Assembly (NCBI GenBank): GCA_020632655.1
Contig: JACKFD010000016.1
Span: 82,041-146,040, forward strand
Direction of reading: 5' to 3'
DNA: 64,000 bases
Source: Spirochaetaceae bacterium
Lineage (GTDB): Bacteria; Myxococcota_A; UBA9160; UBA4427
How positions within the stretch are numbered: position 1 is the stretch's first letter; every line of letters begins with the position of its first letter. The notes below the pieces were generated by a model. It searched no databases. It saw nothing but the letters and a program-made list of their open reading frames with translations, and was not told the DNA's origin. Position numbers and translations under genes: made by a program. Positions 49,400 through 58,489 of the stretch are shown piece after piece.

Positions 49400-50923
49400 A
49401 TGGCCCCTCGCCTGACCCGCCGCGCCTTCCTCGAGACCTCCGCCCTCGCGGCCGCCGCGCTCGCCAGCCCGCGCCTCGCCACCGCCCGCGCCGACCTGCG
49501 CTTCGACGAGTACCGCCGCCACGACGCGACGGCGCTGGCTGCGCTCGTGCGAAGCGGCGACGCCAGCCCGATGGAGCTGCTCGAGATCGCGATCGCCCGG
49601 GCGGAGGCCGTGAATCCGACGATCGACGCGATCGTGGTCGAGCACTTCGAGCTGGCGCGGGCGGCGATCCGGGCAGGCCTGCCGCGCGGTCCGCTCTACG
49701 GCGTGCCCTGGCTGCTCAAGGATCTCGGCATCGCGCTCGGGGGTACGATCACGACCGAGGGCTCGCGGCTCTTCGTCGACGCGCGACACGACGGCGACAG
49801 CACCCTCGTCGAGCGCTACCGCGCCGCCGGCCTCGCGATCTTCGGCAAGACCCACAGCCCGGAGTTCGGCGGCTCGCCCTCGAGCGAGTCCGCGCTCCAC
49901 GGCCGGACCCGCAACCCCTGGGACCTCGGGCGCAGCGCCGGTGGCTCCTCCGGCGGCTCGGCGGCCGCCGTCGCCGCCGGCATCGTCCCCGCCGCCCACG
50001 CCACCGACGGCGGGGGCTCGATCCGCATTCCGGCCTCGTCCTGCGGCCTCTTCGGCCTGAAGCCGACCCGCGGCCGCGTCCCCCTCGGCCCCGGCATCTA
50101 CGAGGGCTGGGGCGGACTCTCCGCCGGCCATTGCGTCAGCCGCAGCGTGCGCGACAGCGCGCTGCTCCTCGACGTGAGCCAGGGCCCGGCCCTCGGCGAC
50201 GCCTACGCCGCCCCGACGCGCGAGCGCCCCTACGTCGAAGAGCTCGCCCGCGAGCCGGGCCGCCTGCGCATCGCGCTCATGACCCGCCCGCTGCTTCCGG
50301 TGCCCGTCGCGCCCGAATGCGTCGAGGCGGCCGAGCAGGCGGCGCGACTCTGCGAGTCGCTCGGTCACGTGGTCGAGCCCGCGGCACCCGTCCTCGACGC
50401 CGGACCGCTCTGGGCGGCCTTCGGGCTGACCTCGAGCGTAGGCGTCGCACTCAAGGTGACGCGCCGGGAGGAGGCCCTCGGTCGCGCGGCGACGGCGGAC
50501 GAGCTCGAGCCGATCACGCGACGCACGGTCGAGAGCGGCCGGGCGGCGAGCGGCGTCGAGCACGCGCGCGCACGCGACACGCTGCACGCGGCGAGCCGCG
50601 TGCTCGGTCGCTTCATGCGCGAGTACGACGTGATCCTGAGCCCGACGATGGCGCAGGTGCCGCCGACGCTCGGGACGCTCTCGCTCTCCCAGCCCTACGA
50701 GGACTTCATCGGCCCCGCGAGTGCCTCGTCGGTCTTCACGGCGCTCTTCAACATGACGGGCCAGCCGGCGATGTCCGTGCCGCTGCATTGGACGGCGTCG
50801 GGTCTGCCCGTCGGCGTGATGTTCGCGGGTCGCTTCGGCGACGAGGCAACGCTCTTCCGGCTCGCGACCCAGCTCGAGCGGGCTCGGCCCTGGATGGAGC
50901 GGACTCCTTCGCTCGAGATCTGA
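49400..50923 (+). CDS. Tat-exported amidase (amidase-signature family)
   Basis: A 507-residue amidase. The N-terminus [20 protein letters not shown] is a twin-arginine signal, so the enzyme is predicted to be exported folded to the periplasm. The catalytic Lys is Lys107 (VPWLLKDLG), the bridging Ser lies in [15 protein letters not shown] (~183), and the nucleophile is Ser207 in [12 protein letters not shown]. The usual DTGGS is DGGGS here. It hydrolyses amide bonds of unknown substrates. It follows an amidohydrolase on the same strand and converges on the wax-ester synthase. Confidence 0.92.
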   Translation: MAPRLTRRAFLETSALAAAALASPRLATARADLRFDEYRRHDATALAALVRSGDASPMELLEIAIARAEAVNPTIDAIVVEHFELARAAIRAGLPRGPLYGVPWLLKDLGIALGGTITTEGSRLFVDARHDGDSTLVERYRAAGLAIFGKTHSPEFGGSPSSESALHGRTRNPWDLGRSAGGSSGGSAAAVAAGIVPAAHATDGGGSIRIPASSCGLFGLKPTRGRVPLGPGIYEGWGGLSAGHCVSRSVRDSALLLDVSQGPALGDAYAAPTRERPYVEELAREPGRLRIALMTRPLLPVPVAPECVEAAEQAARLCESLGHVVEPAAPVLDAGPLWAAFGLTSSVGVALKVTRREEALGRAATADELEPITRRTVESGRAASGVEHARARDTLHAASRVLGRFMREYDVILSPTMAQVPPTLGTLSLSQPYEDFIGPASASSVFTALFNMTGQPAMSVPLHWTASGLPVGVMFAGRFGDEATLFRLATQLERARPWMERTPSLEI

Positions 50924-50935
50924 CGCGTCGCGCGT

Positions 50936-50955
50936 CGGCTTCGAACACGAAGCCG
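50936..50955. terminator. Bidirectional hairpin between amidase and wax-ester synthase genes
   Basis: Perfect 8-bp stem CGGCTTCG / CGAAGCCG with loop AACA, 13 bp after the amidase stop and just before the stop of the convergent gene. No T-tract follows. Confidence 0.5.
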
Positions 50956-50978
50956 CGCCGATCGCGCGCCTGCGCTGC

Positions 50979-52628
50979 TCAGGCGGTCGAACGAAGCGGC
51001 TGCGGCACCTCGCGCAGGAGACGCTCGACCGGCGCCTCGAAGACGGTCTCGCCGATCGGCTCGCCCTCGGACCCGACGTCGGTCTCCGGCGCGAGCGCCG
51101 AAGCCCCTTCGTCGACCGGCGCCCGCTCGGGCGCCGCCGTGCGGCGCGCCAGATAGCGTTCGACCGCCGCGCGCCGGAGCGCCTCGAAGGCCGCCGCCAC
51201 GTCCTCCATGAAGGTCTCGAGATCGGGGACCAGCTCGTAGTCGCCGTTGAAGCCCCAGCACAGGCGCCCCTCGTAGCTGAAGAGTGCTACGCCGAGCCCG
51301 CCTCCCGGGATCAAGGGCACGACGGGATACATCGCGAGCAGCTTCGCCCCGCACATGTAGAGCGGGAATTGCGGCCCCGGCACGTTCGTGACGATCATGT
51401 TGACGGGGCCCGAGCTCGGCAGCCTACCGAGCGCCGCGGAGAGCAGCGGCCCCGGCACCCACTCCGCGAGCGACATCAGCGTGTCGACGCCGAGCGCCGC
51501 GTCCTTCTCCTTGAGCTCGCGCGTCAGGCGCTCGATCTCCTCGAGCTGGTCGATCGGATCCTCGAGGTCGAGCGGCAGGCGCAGGATCCAGCTCGAGACG
51601 TGATTGCCCTGACGCCGATCGTGCTCCGGGCGTCGCATGCTCACGGGCGCGGAGATGCGGAAGTCGAGGCGGCGATGGTCGACGCGGCGGCGGAAGAGGT
51701 AGCGGCGGATCGCCTCGGTGACGGTCGCGAGCACGATGTCGTTGATCGTGCAGTCGAAGACGCGGCGCAGCTCCTTCACGTCGTCGAGGGGCATCGTCAG
51801 CCACTCGAGGCGGCGATGCGGGCCGAGGAGTCCGTTCAAGGGCGTGGGTGACGCCGACTGCACGGCCTGGGCGACGGTCGAGGCGAGCGCGCGCATCCGC
51901 TCCTTCGCCTCGTCGCGGGACGGCGGGGTGCCAGCCGACTCGCCGCCCTGCCCCGCTTGCGCGAGCTTGCGGCGGACCGAGGGCGGCGGCCCCGCCGGAG
52001 CGCTGAGCACGGAGCGCAACAGGTCGAGGGGACGCCGCAGACTGCGACCGACGGAGTCGGCGAAGAGCTCCGACCGGGAGGGCGCCGGCCGCGGCATGTA
52101 GGGCAGCTCGGGACCGGCTTCGCTGCGCGGCGAGGGCGACATCAGGATCTGCGAGAGATCGGCGCCCGCCGCACCGTCGATCATGCAGTGGTGGATCTTG
52201 TTCAGGATCGCGAACTGCTCGCCCCCCGCGACCCCCTCGATCACCCACACTTCCCAGAGCGGGTGCCTCCGATCGAGGGGGCGCGCGTTGATGCGAGCCG
52301 TCATCTCCTTGAGCTGTCGGATCGTGCCGGGGCGCGGAAGGGCGATGTGCCGGATGTGGTAGCCGAGGTCGAAGGCACGATCGTCGATCCAGACGGGCCA
52401 GCCCTCGATCGGCGTCCAGTCGAGCTTCTGGCGGTAGCGCGGGATCCAGTGCAGGACCGAGGCGACCTGCGCGCGGTAGCGATCGATGTCGATGCTGCCG
52501 TCCTCGCGCTTGAGCGGGCCGGCCTCGAAGAGCGCCACGGCGCCGACGTGCATCGGCTCGTTCGGCCGCTCGGCCCAGAGGAAGCCGGCATCCTGTGCAG
52601 TCAGTCGTTCGAAGGCGTAACGCGGCAT
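50979..52628 (-). CDS. Wax ester synthase / diacylglycerol acyltransferase (WS/DGAT)
   Basis: A 549-residue acyltransferase that esterifies fatty alcohols or diacylglycerol with acyl-CoA to make storage lipid. The active-site motif HHCMIDG lies at residues 146-152, preceded by the conserved PLWEVWVIEG. The N-terminal AQDAGFLWAERPNEPMHVG is also standard, and the C-terminal NVPGPQFPLYMCGAKL with GLGVALFSYEGRLCWGFNGD completes the family pattern. The C-terminus has ~50 extra residues. Start ATG 52628 follows GGGGGAGGGG. Expected at the membrane or lipid-droplet surface. It implies neutral-lipid storage. Confidence 0.94.
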   Translation of the reverse strand: MPRYAFERLTAQDAGFLWAERPNEPMHVGAVALFEAGPLKREDGSIDIDRYRAQVASVLHWIPRYRQKLDWTPIEGWPVWIDDRAFDLGYHIRHIALPRPGTIRQLKEMTARINARPLDRRHPLWEVWVIEGVAGGEQFAILNKIHHCMIDGAAGADLSQILMSPSPRSEAGPELPYMPRPAPSRSELFADSVGRSLRRPLDLLRSVLSAPAGPPPSVRRKLAQAGQGGESAGTPPSRDEAKERMRALASTVAQAVQSASPTPLNGLLGPHRRLEWLTMPLDDVKELRRVFDCTINDIVLATVTEAIRRYLFRRRVDHRRLDFRISAPVSMRRPEHDRRQGNHVSSWILRLPLDLEDPIDQLEEIERLTRELKEKDAALGVDTLMSLAEWVPGPLLSAALGRLPSSGPVNMIVTNVPGPQFPLYMCGAKLLAMYPVVPLIPGGGLGVALFSYEGRLCWGFNGDYELVPDLETFMEDVAAAFEALRRAAVERYLARRTAAPERAPVDEGASALAPETDVGSEGEPIGETVFEAPVERLLREVPQPLRSTA

Positions 52629-52848
52629 CGCCCCTCCCCCTCGCGCGCCCGCCGACGTCCGACGGAGGGACGATCGAGGCGCACGCAGGGAAGGAGAGCA
52701 AGAACGATGCCATGCGCCGGTGCGCTCCCGACCGGCGCGAGGGCGCCCGCGTGAGCCGGAAGGCGCGAGGCTGGGGAGGTCGCTGCCCACGGCGTGGTCG
52801 ACGCTGCCCGCCGACCGGGCGACACCCGACCGTGGCACGGGCGACGCG

Positions 52849-53142
52849 TCAGTCGTGGCCGTGGGTGATCGGATCCTTCGAGAAGAGAGAGTCGCGGAGC
52901 TCCTTGTCGAAGCTCGAATCCCGACGGCGGATCCACTCGAGCACCATCGCCGCGTGCTCCTTCTCCTCGTCGCGGTTGTGGGCGAGGATGGCCTTGAGCT
53001 CGGGATCCTTGCAGGCGTCGACGCGCTGGTTGTACCAGTCGACGGCCTCGAGCTCCTCCATCAGGGAGACGATCGCCCGGTGCATGTCCCGGGTCTCGTC
53101 GGAGAGCTCGTCGATCGGCTCGTGGTAGCCCTCGTTCGCCAT
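52849..53142 (-). CDS. Encapsulin-associated ferritin-like protein (EncFtn), without targeting tail
   Basis: A 97-residue two-helix ferritin-like protein. The sequence MHRAIVSLMEELEAVDWYNQRVDA and ILAHNRDEEKEHAAMVLEW match the EncFtn family closely. Ligands equivalent to the known ferroxidase Glu, Glu and His are Glu30, Glu60 and His63, with entry-site Glu29 and Glu32. The family normally has a C-terminal encapsulin-targeting peptide and an adjacent encapsulin shell gene; here the chain ends SKDPITHGHD with no such peptide, and no shell gene is in the window. It would oxidise iron as a ring decamer. It is divergent from an exported heme protein. Confidence 0.9.
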   Translation of the reverse strand: MANEGYHEPIDELSDETRDMHRAIVSLMEELEAVDWYNQRVDACKDPELKAILAHNRDEEKEHAAMVLEWIRRRDSSFDKELRDSLFSKDPITHGHD

Positions 53143-53185
53143 GGTCGGATTCCTCCTCGATCGGTTCGGTCGCGTCGCAGGCGCG

Positions 53186-53191
53186 AGCATA
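53186..53191 (-). promoter_or_regulatory. -10-like box TATGCT for the EncFtn gene
   Basis: GCTATGCTCGCGCC on the minus strand, 44 bp before the EncFtn start. Confidence 0.45.
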
Positions 53192-53255
53192 GCGATCGGC
53201 CGGCTCGGGCCGGCGTCCGATGCGTCGGGCGACTGCCGCGATGCGCGGCAACCGG

Positions 53256-53261
53256 TACACT
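53256..53261 (+). promoter_or_regulatory. -10-like box TACACT for the exported heme protein
   Basis: GGTACACTGCGCC, 72 bp before the start at 53333, back to back with the EncFtn promoter. Confidence 0.45.
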
Positions 53262-53332
53262 GCGCCGCGCTCGCCCCTACGCCCGCGTCGCGGAGACGAC
53301 GGCGTGCGGGGCGCATCGGATGGGGGGTGACG

Positions 53333-54520
53333 ATGCGGGTCGTGCAGTCGAGGAGTGGGCGCTTCGCGATCGGCCGGTGGCTGTGCACCGGTGCCACAAT
53401 TCTGGGAGTCGGGCTGAGCCTGGCCCTCGCGTCGAGCGCCGCAGCAGAGGTCGACCGATCGCGCGTGCGCCCCGAGATGCAGGAGCTCTACGGTGCGATC
53501 CGCGTGCTGCTGCCGCTCAGCGTCGACGAGACGCGCTTCCGCAGCCCCTCCGAGCGCAAGCGCATCCGCAAGGCCCTCTCGACCCTCGCCGAGCGCGCCG
53601 ACCGCGTCTCTGCCCATGCCGGCGACCACGACCGCCGCATCCACTACCTCGGCGCCTCCCTGGCCCGGGAGTCCCGCGAGACCCTCGAGCGCTTCGATGC
53701 GGGTCAGCTCGACGGCGCCCGCTTCTTCGCCCTCCAGCTGAGCGAGTTCTGCGTCGCCTGCCACGATCGGCTACCGAGCACCGAGGACTCGCCGCTCGCC
53801 CGCGGCTTCGTCAGCCAGGAGCAGCTCGAAGGGCTCCCCGTCGACCAGCGTGCGCGACTCCAGGTCGCGACCCGCCGCTTCGACGACGCGCTCACGAGCT
53901 TCGAGTCCCTCTTCGCGCAGCCGACGATCCATCCGGCCGAGCTGCTCGACGCGCTGACCGAGTACCTCACGGTCTCGATCCGCGTGAAGCGCGACATCGC
54001 GCGCCCGATCCCCGTGCTGCGCCGCTTCGCCGCGCGCGCCGACCTCTGGACGAACCTGCGCTCGGACGTCGAACGCTGGATCCAGGCCCTCGAGCACTAC
54101 TCGGCGGATCCGCCGGGCAAGCCGAGCCTCGCGTCGGCCCGCGTGATCCTCGAGGAGGCGGACTCCGTTGCGCGCTACCCCTCCGATCGCCGGCCCCTCG
54201 TCCACTACCTGATCGCGTCGTCCCAGCTCAACCGCTTCCTCGAGGAGCACGACGCGGAGGGCGGGCGCGACGTCGCCGAGGCCTACTACTGGCTCGGACT
54301 GATCGCGAGCCGGACGGAGTTCGACTACTTCGTCTCCGAGGGCGACTTCTACCTCGAGACCGCGATCCGCACGGCGCCGCGGGATCCGATCGCGAAGCAG
54401 GCCTTCCTGCTGCTCGAGGAGGAGACCGTGCTCGGCTGGACGGGCTCGGGCGGCAGCCACATGCCCGCGGACGTGCGGGAGAACCTCGAGGCGCTGCGGC
54501 AGCTGGTCTATCCGGACTGA
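53333..54520 (+). CDS. Exported protein with one c-type heme motif
   Basis: A 395-residue protein. The N-terminus (WLCTGATILGVGLSLALASSAAA) is a signal peptide cleaved near residue 39. A single CXXCH (Cys140, Cys143, His144 in SEFCVACHDRLPS) predicts one covalent heme. The ~100 residues before it are helical as in cytochrome c'-like four-helix domains, and the C-terminal ~200 residues look like a helical repeat (RIHYLGASL, EAYYWLGLIASR). I do not recognise a named family. Likely periplasmic electron carrier or sensor. It shares a divergent promoter region with EncFtn, which hints at a common iron or redox theme. Confidence 0.75.
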   Translation: MRVVQSRSGRFAIGRWLCTGATILGVGLSLALASSAAAEVDRSRVRPEMQELYGAIRVLLPLSVDETRFRSPSERKRIRKALSTLAERADRVSAHAGDHDRRIHYLGASLARESRETLERFDAGQLDGARFFALQLSEFCVACHDRLPSTEDSPLARGFVSQEQLEGLPVDQRARLQVATRRFDDALTSFESLFAQPTIHPAELLDALTEYLTVSIRVKRDIARPIPVLRRFAARADLWTNLRSDVERWIQALEHYSADPPGKPSLASARVILEEADSVARYPSDRRPLVHYLIASSQLNRFLEEHDAEGGRDVAEAYYWLGLIASRTEFDYFVSEGDFYLETAIRTAPRDPIAKQAFLLLEEETVLGWTGSGGSHMPADVRENLEALRQLVYPD

Positions 54521-54548
54521 GTCGGCCACGGCGGAAGCCGCAACCGCA

Positions 54549-55022
54549 TCAAGCCAAACCACCCTGGGGCTCGATCCCACTCGGCCCGGCGCCCGCGAGC
54601 GCCGACGCGCGCGCGTACCACCGCTGAATCCGCTCGATCCCTGCCGCTTCGAAGACGACCCAGTCGGGCCCGAAGAGCGGATCGGGCGTGGCCCCATCCT
54701 CACGCGCCTCCGTACCCGCGACGCCCGGTAGACGCATCGCGATCGCGCGCTGGCCGTACAGGACGACGAAGACGAGCCCCGCGACCGTATGCCGGATCTC
54801 CCAGGCGTAGGCCCGGGGCGCCGGACAGTAGGCGTGCACCCCGTCCGCGCCGATCTCGCGCTCGACCCGGGCGAGCCAGTCGGCGAGATCCGAGTGTGCG
54901 TAGAGCGGACGCCGACGCAGCACGTCCCCGACCGCGCGGTTCTCCGGGAGATCGAGGTGCGCGGGCAGCGGCCAGGGACCGCCGTCGGCCTCGTCCCCCG
55001 TGCGCCCCCGCTTCGCCGTCAC
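54549..55022 (-). CDS. Hypothetical protein
   Basis: A 157-residue cytoplasmic protein that I do not recognise. It is alpha/beta in character: LADWLARVEREIGADGVHAYCP, then AWEIRHTVAGLVFVVLYGQRAIAMRLPG, and DPLFGPDWVVFEAAGIERIQRWYARA. No Cys-based metal motif, signal or membrane segment is seen. The GTG start (55022) lies 28 bp after the stop of the alcohol dehydrogenase on the same strand, so it may be the last gene of the amidohydrolase-ADH operon. Confidence 0.6.
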   Translation of the reverse strand: MTAKRGRTGDEADGGPWPLPAHLDLPENRAVGDVLRRRPLYAHSDLADWLARVEREIGADGVHAYCPAPRAYAWEIRHTVAGLVFVVLYGQRAIAMRLPGVAGTEAREDGATPDPLFGPDWVVFEAAGIERIQRWYARASALAGAGPSGIEPQGGLA

Positions 55023-55050
55023 GATCGCCCCGGCTCCCTTCGCCGCCCGC

Positions 55051-56145
55051 TCAGAGCTCGAGCACCGTCCGCAGCCCGCGCCCCGCGCGCATGTCGTCGA
55101 GGCCGGCGTTCACGTCGGCGATCGGCCGTCTGTGGCTGATCATGCTCTCGAGGTCGAGGGCGCCCTTGCGCCAGAGGGCGAGGAAGCGCGGGATGTCGCG
55201 ATGGCCGTTGCAGGAGCCGAGCAGACAGCCCTGCAGCTTCTTCTCGTGCGTGAGGAAGAGCGCCGGGATCGGCATCTCGAGGGGCTGCATCGCGGCGCCG
55301 ACCATCGTCATCGTCCCGCCGATCCGGCAGGCGTTGATGCCGTCCTGGATCAGCTTGGAGTTCCCCGCGCCGTCGAAGGCGTAGTCGACGCCGATGCCGC
55401 CGGTCAGCTCGATCGCCTTGGCGACGACGTCGACCTGGGTCGGGTCGAGGACGTCGGTCGCGCCGAAGTTGGCGGCGTAGTCGCGGCGCTCGGCGACGGG
55501 GTCCGAGACGATGATGCGCGCGGCGTTTGCGAGGCGGGCGCCCTGCACGATCGAGATGCCGATCCCGCCGAGGCCCATCACGAGGACGGTCGCGCCCTCC
55601 TCGACCTTCGCCGTGTTGAGCACGGCGCCGACGCCGGTCTGGATCGCGCAGCCGATCACGCAGGCGATGTCGAGGGGGGTGTCGGGGTCGATCTTGACGG
55701 CGCGGCGCGCGTCGACGACCGCGTACTCGCCCCAGCCGCCGAGGCCGAAGCCCTGGAAGACGCGCTCGCCGCCGCGCGAGAGCGGCGACGTGCCGTCCGC
55801 GCGCAGGCCCGTCATGAAGTTCTGCCCCGTGACGCAGAGCGAGGCCTGCCCGCGCACGCAGTAGTAGCAGGCGCCACAGGTCGGGATCGGCGTCAGCATG
55901 ACCTTGTCGCCCTTGGCGAGGCCCGTGACCGACGCGCCCACCTCCGCGACGATGCCCGCCGCCTCGTGCCCGAGGACGCAGGGCGCCTGCCCGCCGCCCG
56001 GCGTGTCGATCATGGTCAGGTCCGAGTGACAGATCCCGCAATGCGAGACCCGGACCGCGACCTCGCCCGGTCGCGGGTCCTCGTGACGGATGTCTTCGGC
56101 CAGGACCAGCGGCTGCTGGGACTTCTCGAGCAGTGCGGCGCGCAT
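55051..56145 (-). CDS. Zinc-dependent alcohol dehydrogenase (MDR family)
   Basis: A 364-residue medium-chain dehydrogenase of the class III-like/Actinobacteria-type group. Catalytic zinc: Cys in CGICHSD and His-Glu in LGHEAAG; structural zinc: CGACYYC through ASLC. The coenzyme motif is VLVMGLGGIGISIVQGARLA. It oxidises an alcohol or reduces an aldehyde with NAD. It lies 20 bp downstream of the amidohydrolase gene on the same strand, so the two are an operon. GGAAGGAAG precedes the ATG. Confidence 0.92.
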   Translation of the reverse strand: MRAALLEKSQQPLVLAEDIRHEDPRPGEVAVRVSHCGICHSDLTMIDTPGGGQAPCVLGHEAAGIVAEVGASVTGLAKGDKVMLTPIPTCGACYYCVRGQASLCVTGQNFMTGLRADGTSPLSRGGERVFQGFGLGGWGEYAVVDARRAVKIDPDTPLDIACVIGCAIQTGVGAVLNTAKVEEGATVLVMGLGGIGISIVQGARLANAARIIVSDPVAERRDYAANFGATDVLDPTQVDVVAKAIELTGGIGVDYAFDGAGNSKLIQDGINACRIGGTMTMVGAAMQPLEMPIPALFLTHEKKLQGCLLGSCNGHRDIPRFLALWRKGALDLESMISHRRPIADVNAGLDDMRAGRGLRTVLEL

Positions 56146-56165
56146 CGTCTTCCTTCCCTCTCCGA

Positions 56166-57350
56166 TCAGACCGGCCGTCGCTCGGACAGGCCCAGGCAGT
56201 TGTCCCGCATCACCATCTTGATCTCGGCGTCCGAGAAGCCCTCGAGCTCGAGGGCGAAGTCCGTCGGATCCGGCAGGCCCTCGGCGTGCGGCCAGTCGGA
56301 GCCGAGCAGCATGCGGTCCGCGCCGACGAGATCCTTGAGCGCGAGCACGCTGTCCTCGTGGAAGGGCGACACCCAGATATGACGCCGGAAGGTCTCGCAG
56401 GGATCCTCGAAGTAGTAGTTCGGATCCTGCCCGTAGGACCGCTCCATCGCCTGGAAGAGCCAGTTCACCCAGAAGGCGCCCTGCTCGATCGAGGCCATGC
56501 GCAGGTTCGGGAAGCGCTCGAAGAGCCGATGCGAGATCAGCGCCGCCATCAGGTCGTAGGGCGCCTTGTGCGCCATCGACAGGCTGCGCAGGGGCGAGCT
56601 CGAGAAGGCCTGCAGGTCGCCGCCCTCCCCCCAGTCCTCCATGTACTTGCCGTAGCCGGCGTCGCCGCCGTGGTACACGACCGTCACGCCCGAGTCGTTC
56701 ACGACCTGCCAGAAGGGATCGAAATACGGATCCGCGGGCGAGCGGCTGCCGGCCTTGTCGTAGATGAAGGAGGGCCGCATCACGATGAAGCGGGCATCGT
56801 TCTCGAGCGCCCACTCGAGCTCCCGGATGCCGCGGTCGCGATCCATGATCGAGATGTAGGGGGCGCCGAAGATGCGCTCCTTGTACGCGAATCCCCAGTC
56901 GTCCAGCAGCCATCGGTTGAAGGCCTCGAAGGCCGCGTGCACCGCCTCGCGATCGTCCTTGAGCGCCTCTTCCATCCCGACGCCCAGGGTCGGGAAGTAG
57001 ATCGCCTTCTCGATGCGCTGCTCGTCCATCTTCGCGAGCCGCACGTCGCGGTCGCGGTACTCGGGCCGGATCGGCTCGAGCTCGCCGAAGGCCTCGCGGA
57101 TGCTCTTCCCTTCCGGGTTGATGCCGCGGTAGTACTCGTCGAGGCAGCCTGGCTTCGCGACGGGATCGAAGGTCGGGTTCGGGATGAAGCGGTTGACCTT
57201 GCCGGCGACCAGCAGCTCCTTGCGTCCGTTGACCTGGCCCCAGCTCATGCATCGCCGCTTCATGCGCGGGTCCATGTGTCGGGTGAAGGCGTCCTCGGCC
57301 TCGTAGTAGTGGTTGTCGGCGTCGAAGAGCAGGAAGGGCAGATCGGCCAT
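56166..57350 (-). CDS. Amidohydrolase-2 family protein
   Basis: A 394-residue metal-dependent TIM-barrel protein. It begins LLFDADNHYYEAEDAFTRHMDPR, where the second His of HXH is replaced by Tyr with Glu following; VVYHGGDAGYGKYMEDWG and LGSDWPHAEGLPDP supply the later metal-type residues. It is paralogous to the proteins at 34959 and 48122 and, like them, lies beside alcohol/acyl-CoA enzymes. The start at 57350 is chosen because GGAGG lies 8 nt upstream; an ATG 15 bp earlier is possible. A TATGCT box lies at 57532-57537 on this strand. Confidence 0.86.
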   Translation of the reverse strand: MADLPFLLFDADNHYYEAEDAFTRHMDPRMKRRCMSWGQVNGRKELLVAGKVNRFIPNPTFDPVAKPGCLDEYYRGINPEGKSIREAFGELEPIRPEYRDRDVRLAKMDEQRIEKAIYFPTLGVGMEEALKDDREAVHAAFEAFNRWLLDDWGFAYKERIFGAPYISIMDRDRGIRELEWALENDARFIVMRPSFIYDKAGSRSPADPYFDPFWQVVNDSGVTVVYHGGDAGYGKYMEDWGEGGDLQAFSSSPLRSLSMAHKAPYDLMAALISHRLFERFPNLRMASIEQGAFWVNWLFQAMERSYGQDPNYYFEDPCETFRRHIWVSPFHEDSVLALKDLVGADRMLLGSDWPHAEGLPDPTDFALELEGFSDAEIKMVMRDNCLGLSERRPV

Positions 57351-57531
57351 GGATGGGGCCTCCACGTCGTCCCGTGCTTGCGCGGGTCCGGACTGGGATC
57401 CGGAGGTTGTCGATACGGGTCGCCCGCGATGTGCGCAGGCCCGGAGCTCGTCGGCGCCGGTCGTCTGCGGGGCACGCGGGCCCGGCGGTCACCTCCCGTC
57501 GCTTGCATCCGGGGCCGACCGCCGGCCGGCA

Positions 57532-57537
57532 AGCATA
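57532..57537 (-). promoter_or_regulatory. -10-like box TATGCT for the amidohydrolase-ADH operon
   Basis: GATATGCTTGCCGG on the minus strand, ~180 bp before the amidohydrolase start, in the divergent gap shared with tesB. Confidence 0.35.
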
Positions 57538-57588
57538 TCGCGCTCGCACGGGCTCTGAATCCCCCCGTTCGCTACCCCTTGCCGCCCC

Positions 57589-58461
57589 ATGATGATGAAG
57601 AAGCGGCCCGAAGACGCCCTCCGCGACCTGCTCGAACACCTCGTCCTCGAGGATCGTGGCGACGACCGCTTCGTCGGCGAGAGCCAGACGGCGGCGAACG
57701 GGCGCATCTTCGGGGGGCTCGTCTTCGCCCAGGCGATGCGGGCGGCCCAGGCGACCGCACCCGAGCGCGAGGTCCACTCCGTCCACGGCTCCTTCCTGCG
57801 CGCGGGCGACCCGAAGCAGCCGATCGAGTACGCGGTCGTGCGACTCCGGGACGGCCGGAGCTTCACGACGCGTCGGGTCACGGCGAGCCAGGGCGGGCAG
57901 ATCATCTTCGAGAGCACGGTCTCCTTCCACGTCGAGGAGCCGGGGATCGAGCGACAGGTCGATGTGACGGGATCGCTCGAGCCGTCGGGCGAGGCCTACG
58001 AGGACGGACTGGTGCGCGCGGCCCGGGCGCGCGGATTCCAGATCACGCGCAAGTCCTTCGGCCATGCGCCGATCGAGATCCTCGTCGAGGGCGGGCTCAC
58101 GATGGCCGGGGGCGAGCCGAGGCCGCCCGAGCTCCGCAGCTGGCTGCGGTCGCGCGAGCCCCTGCCCGACGATCCGGAGCTGCATGCGGCGATCCTCGCC
58201 TACGCGTCGGACCTGATGATCGTGCTGCCGGGATTCCACCCGCTGGGCTTCGGCGTGATGCGCGAGGGGGTGCAGACGGCGAGCCTCGACCACGCGATGT
58301 GGTTCCACGAGCCGGTCCGGATCGACGACTGGGTGCTCGCCGTGGGCGACGGCCCCGTGCTCAAGCGCTCGCGCGTGCTCGGGCGGATGCTCTTCTACGA
58401 CCGCCGCGGACGACTCGTCGCATCGGCCGTGCAGGAAGGCCTCGCGCGCATTCCGGATTGA
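57589..58461 (+). CDS. tesB: Acyl-CoA thioesterase II (TesB)
   Basis: A 290-residue double-hotdog thioesterase that releases free fatty acids from acyl-CoA. The N-terminal half has TAANGRIFGGLVFAQAMRAA and HSVHGSFLRAGDPKQPIEY; the C-terminal half has ASLDHAMWFHEPVRIDDWVL, the region with the catalytic Asp of TesB. Length is standard. Three ATG codons in a row start the gene and no Shine-Dalgarno is present, so the exact start is uncertain by up to two codons and translation could be leaderless. It is transcribed alone. Confidence 0.93.
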   Translation: MMMKKRPEDALRDLLEHLVLEDRGDDRFVGESQTAANGRIFGGLVFAQAMRAAQATAPEREVHSVHGSFLRAGDPKQPIEYAVVRLRDGRSFTTRRVTASQGGQIIFESTVSFHVEEPGIERQVDVTGSLEPSGEAYEDGLVRAARARGFQITRKSFGHAPIEILVEGGLTMAGGEPRPPELRSWLRSREPLPDDPELHAAILAYASDLMIVLPGFHPLGFGVMREGVQTASLDHAMWFHEPVRIDDWVLAVGDGPVLKRSRVLGRMLFYDRRGRLVASAVQEGLARIPD

Positions 58462-58489
58462 CGGCCGACGCGGAAGACGTGCGCGCGCC

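Noticed and set aside
47426..50788. A 1120-codon minus-strand frame across MaoC, amidohydrolase and amidase genes.
   Set aside because: No domain-like sequence; the plus-strand genes carry clear catalytic motifs and ribosome sites.
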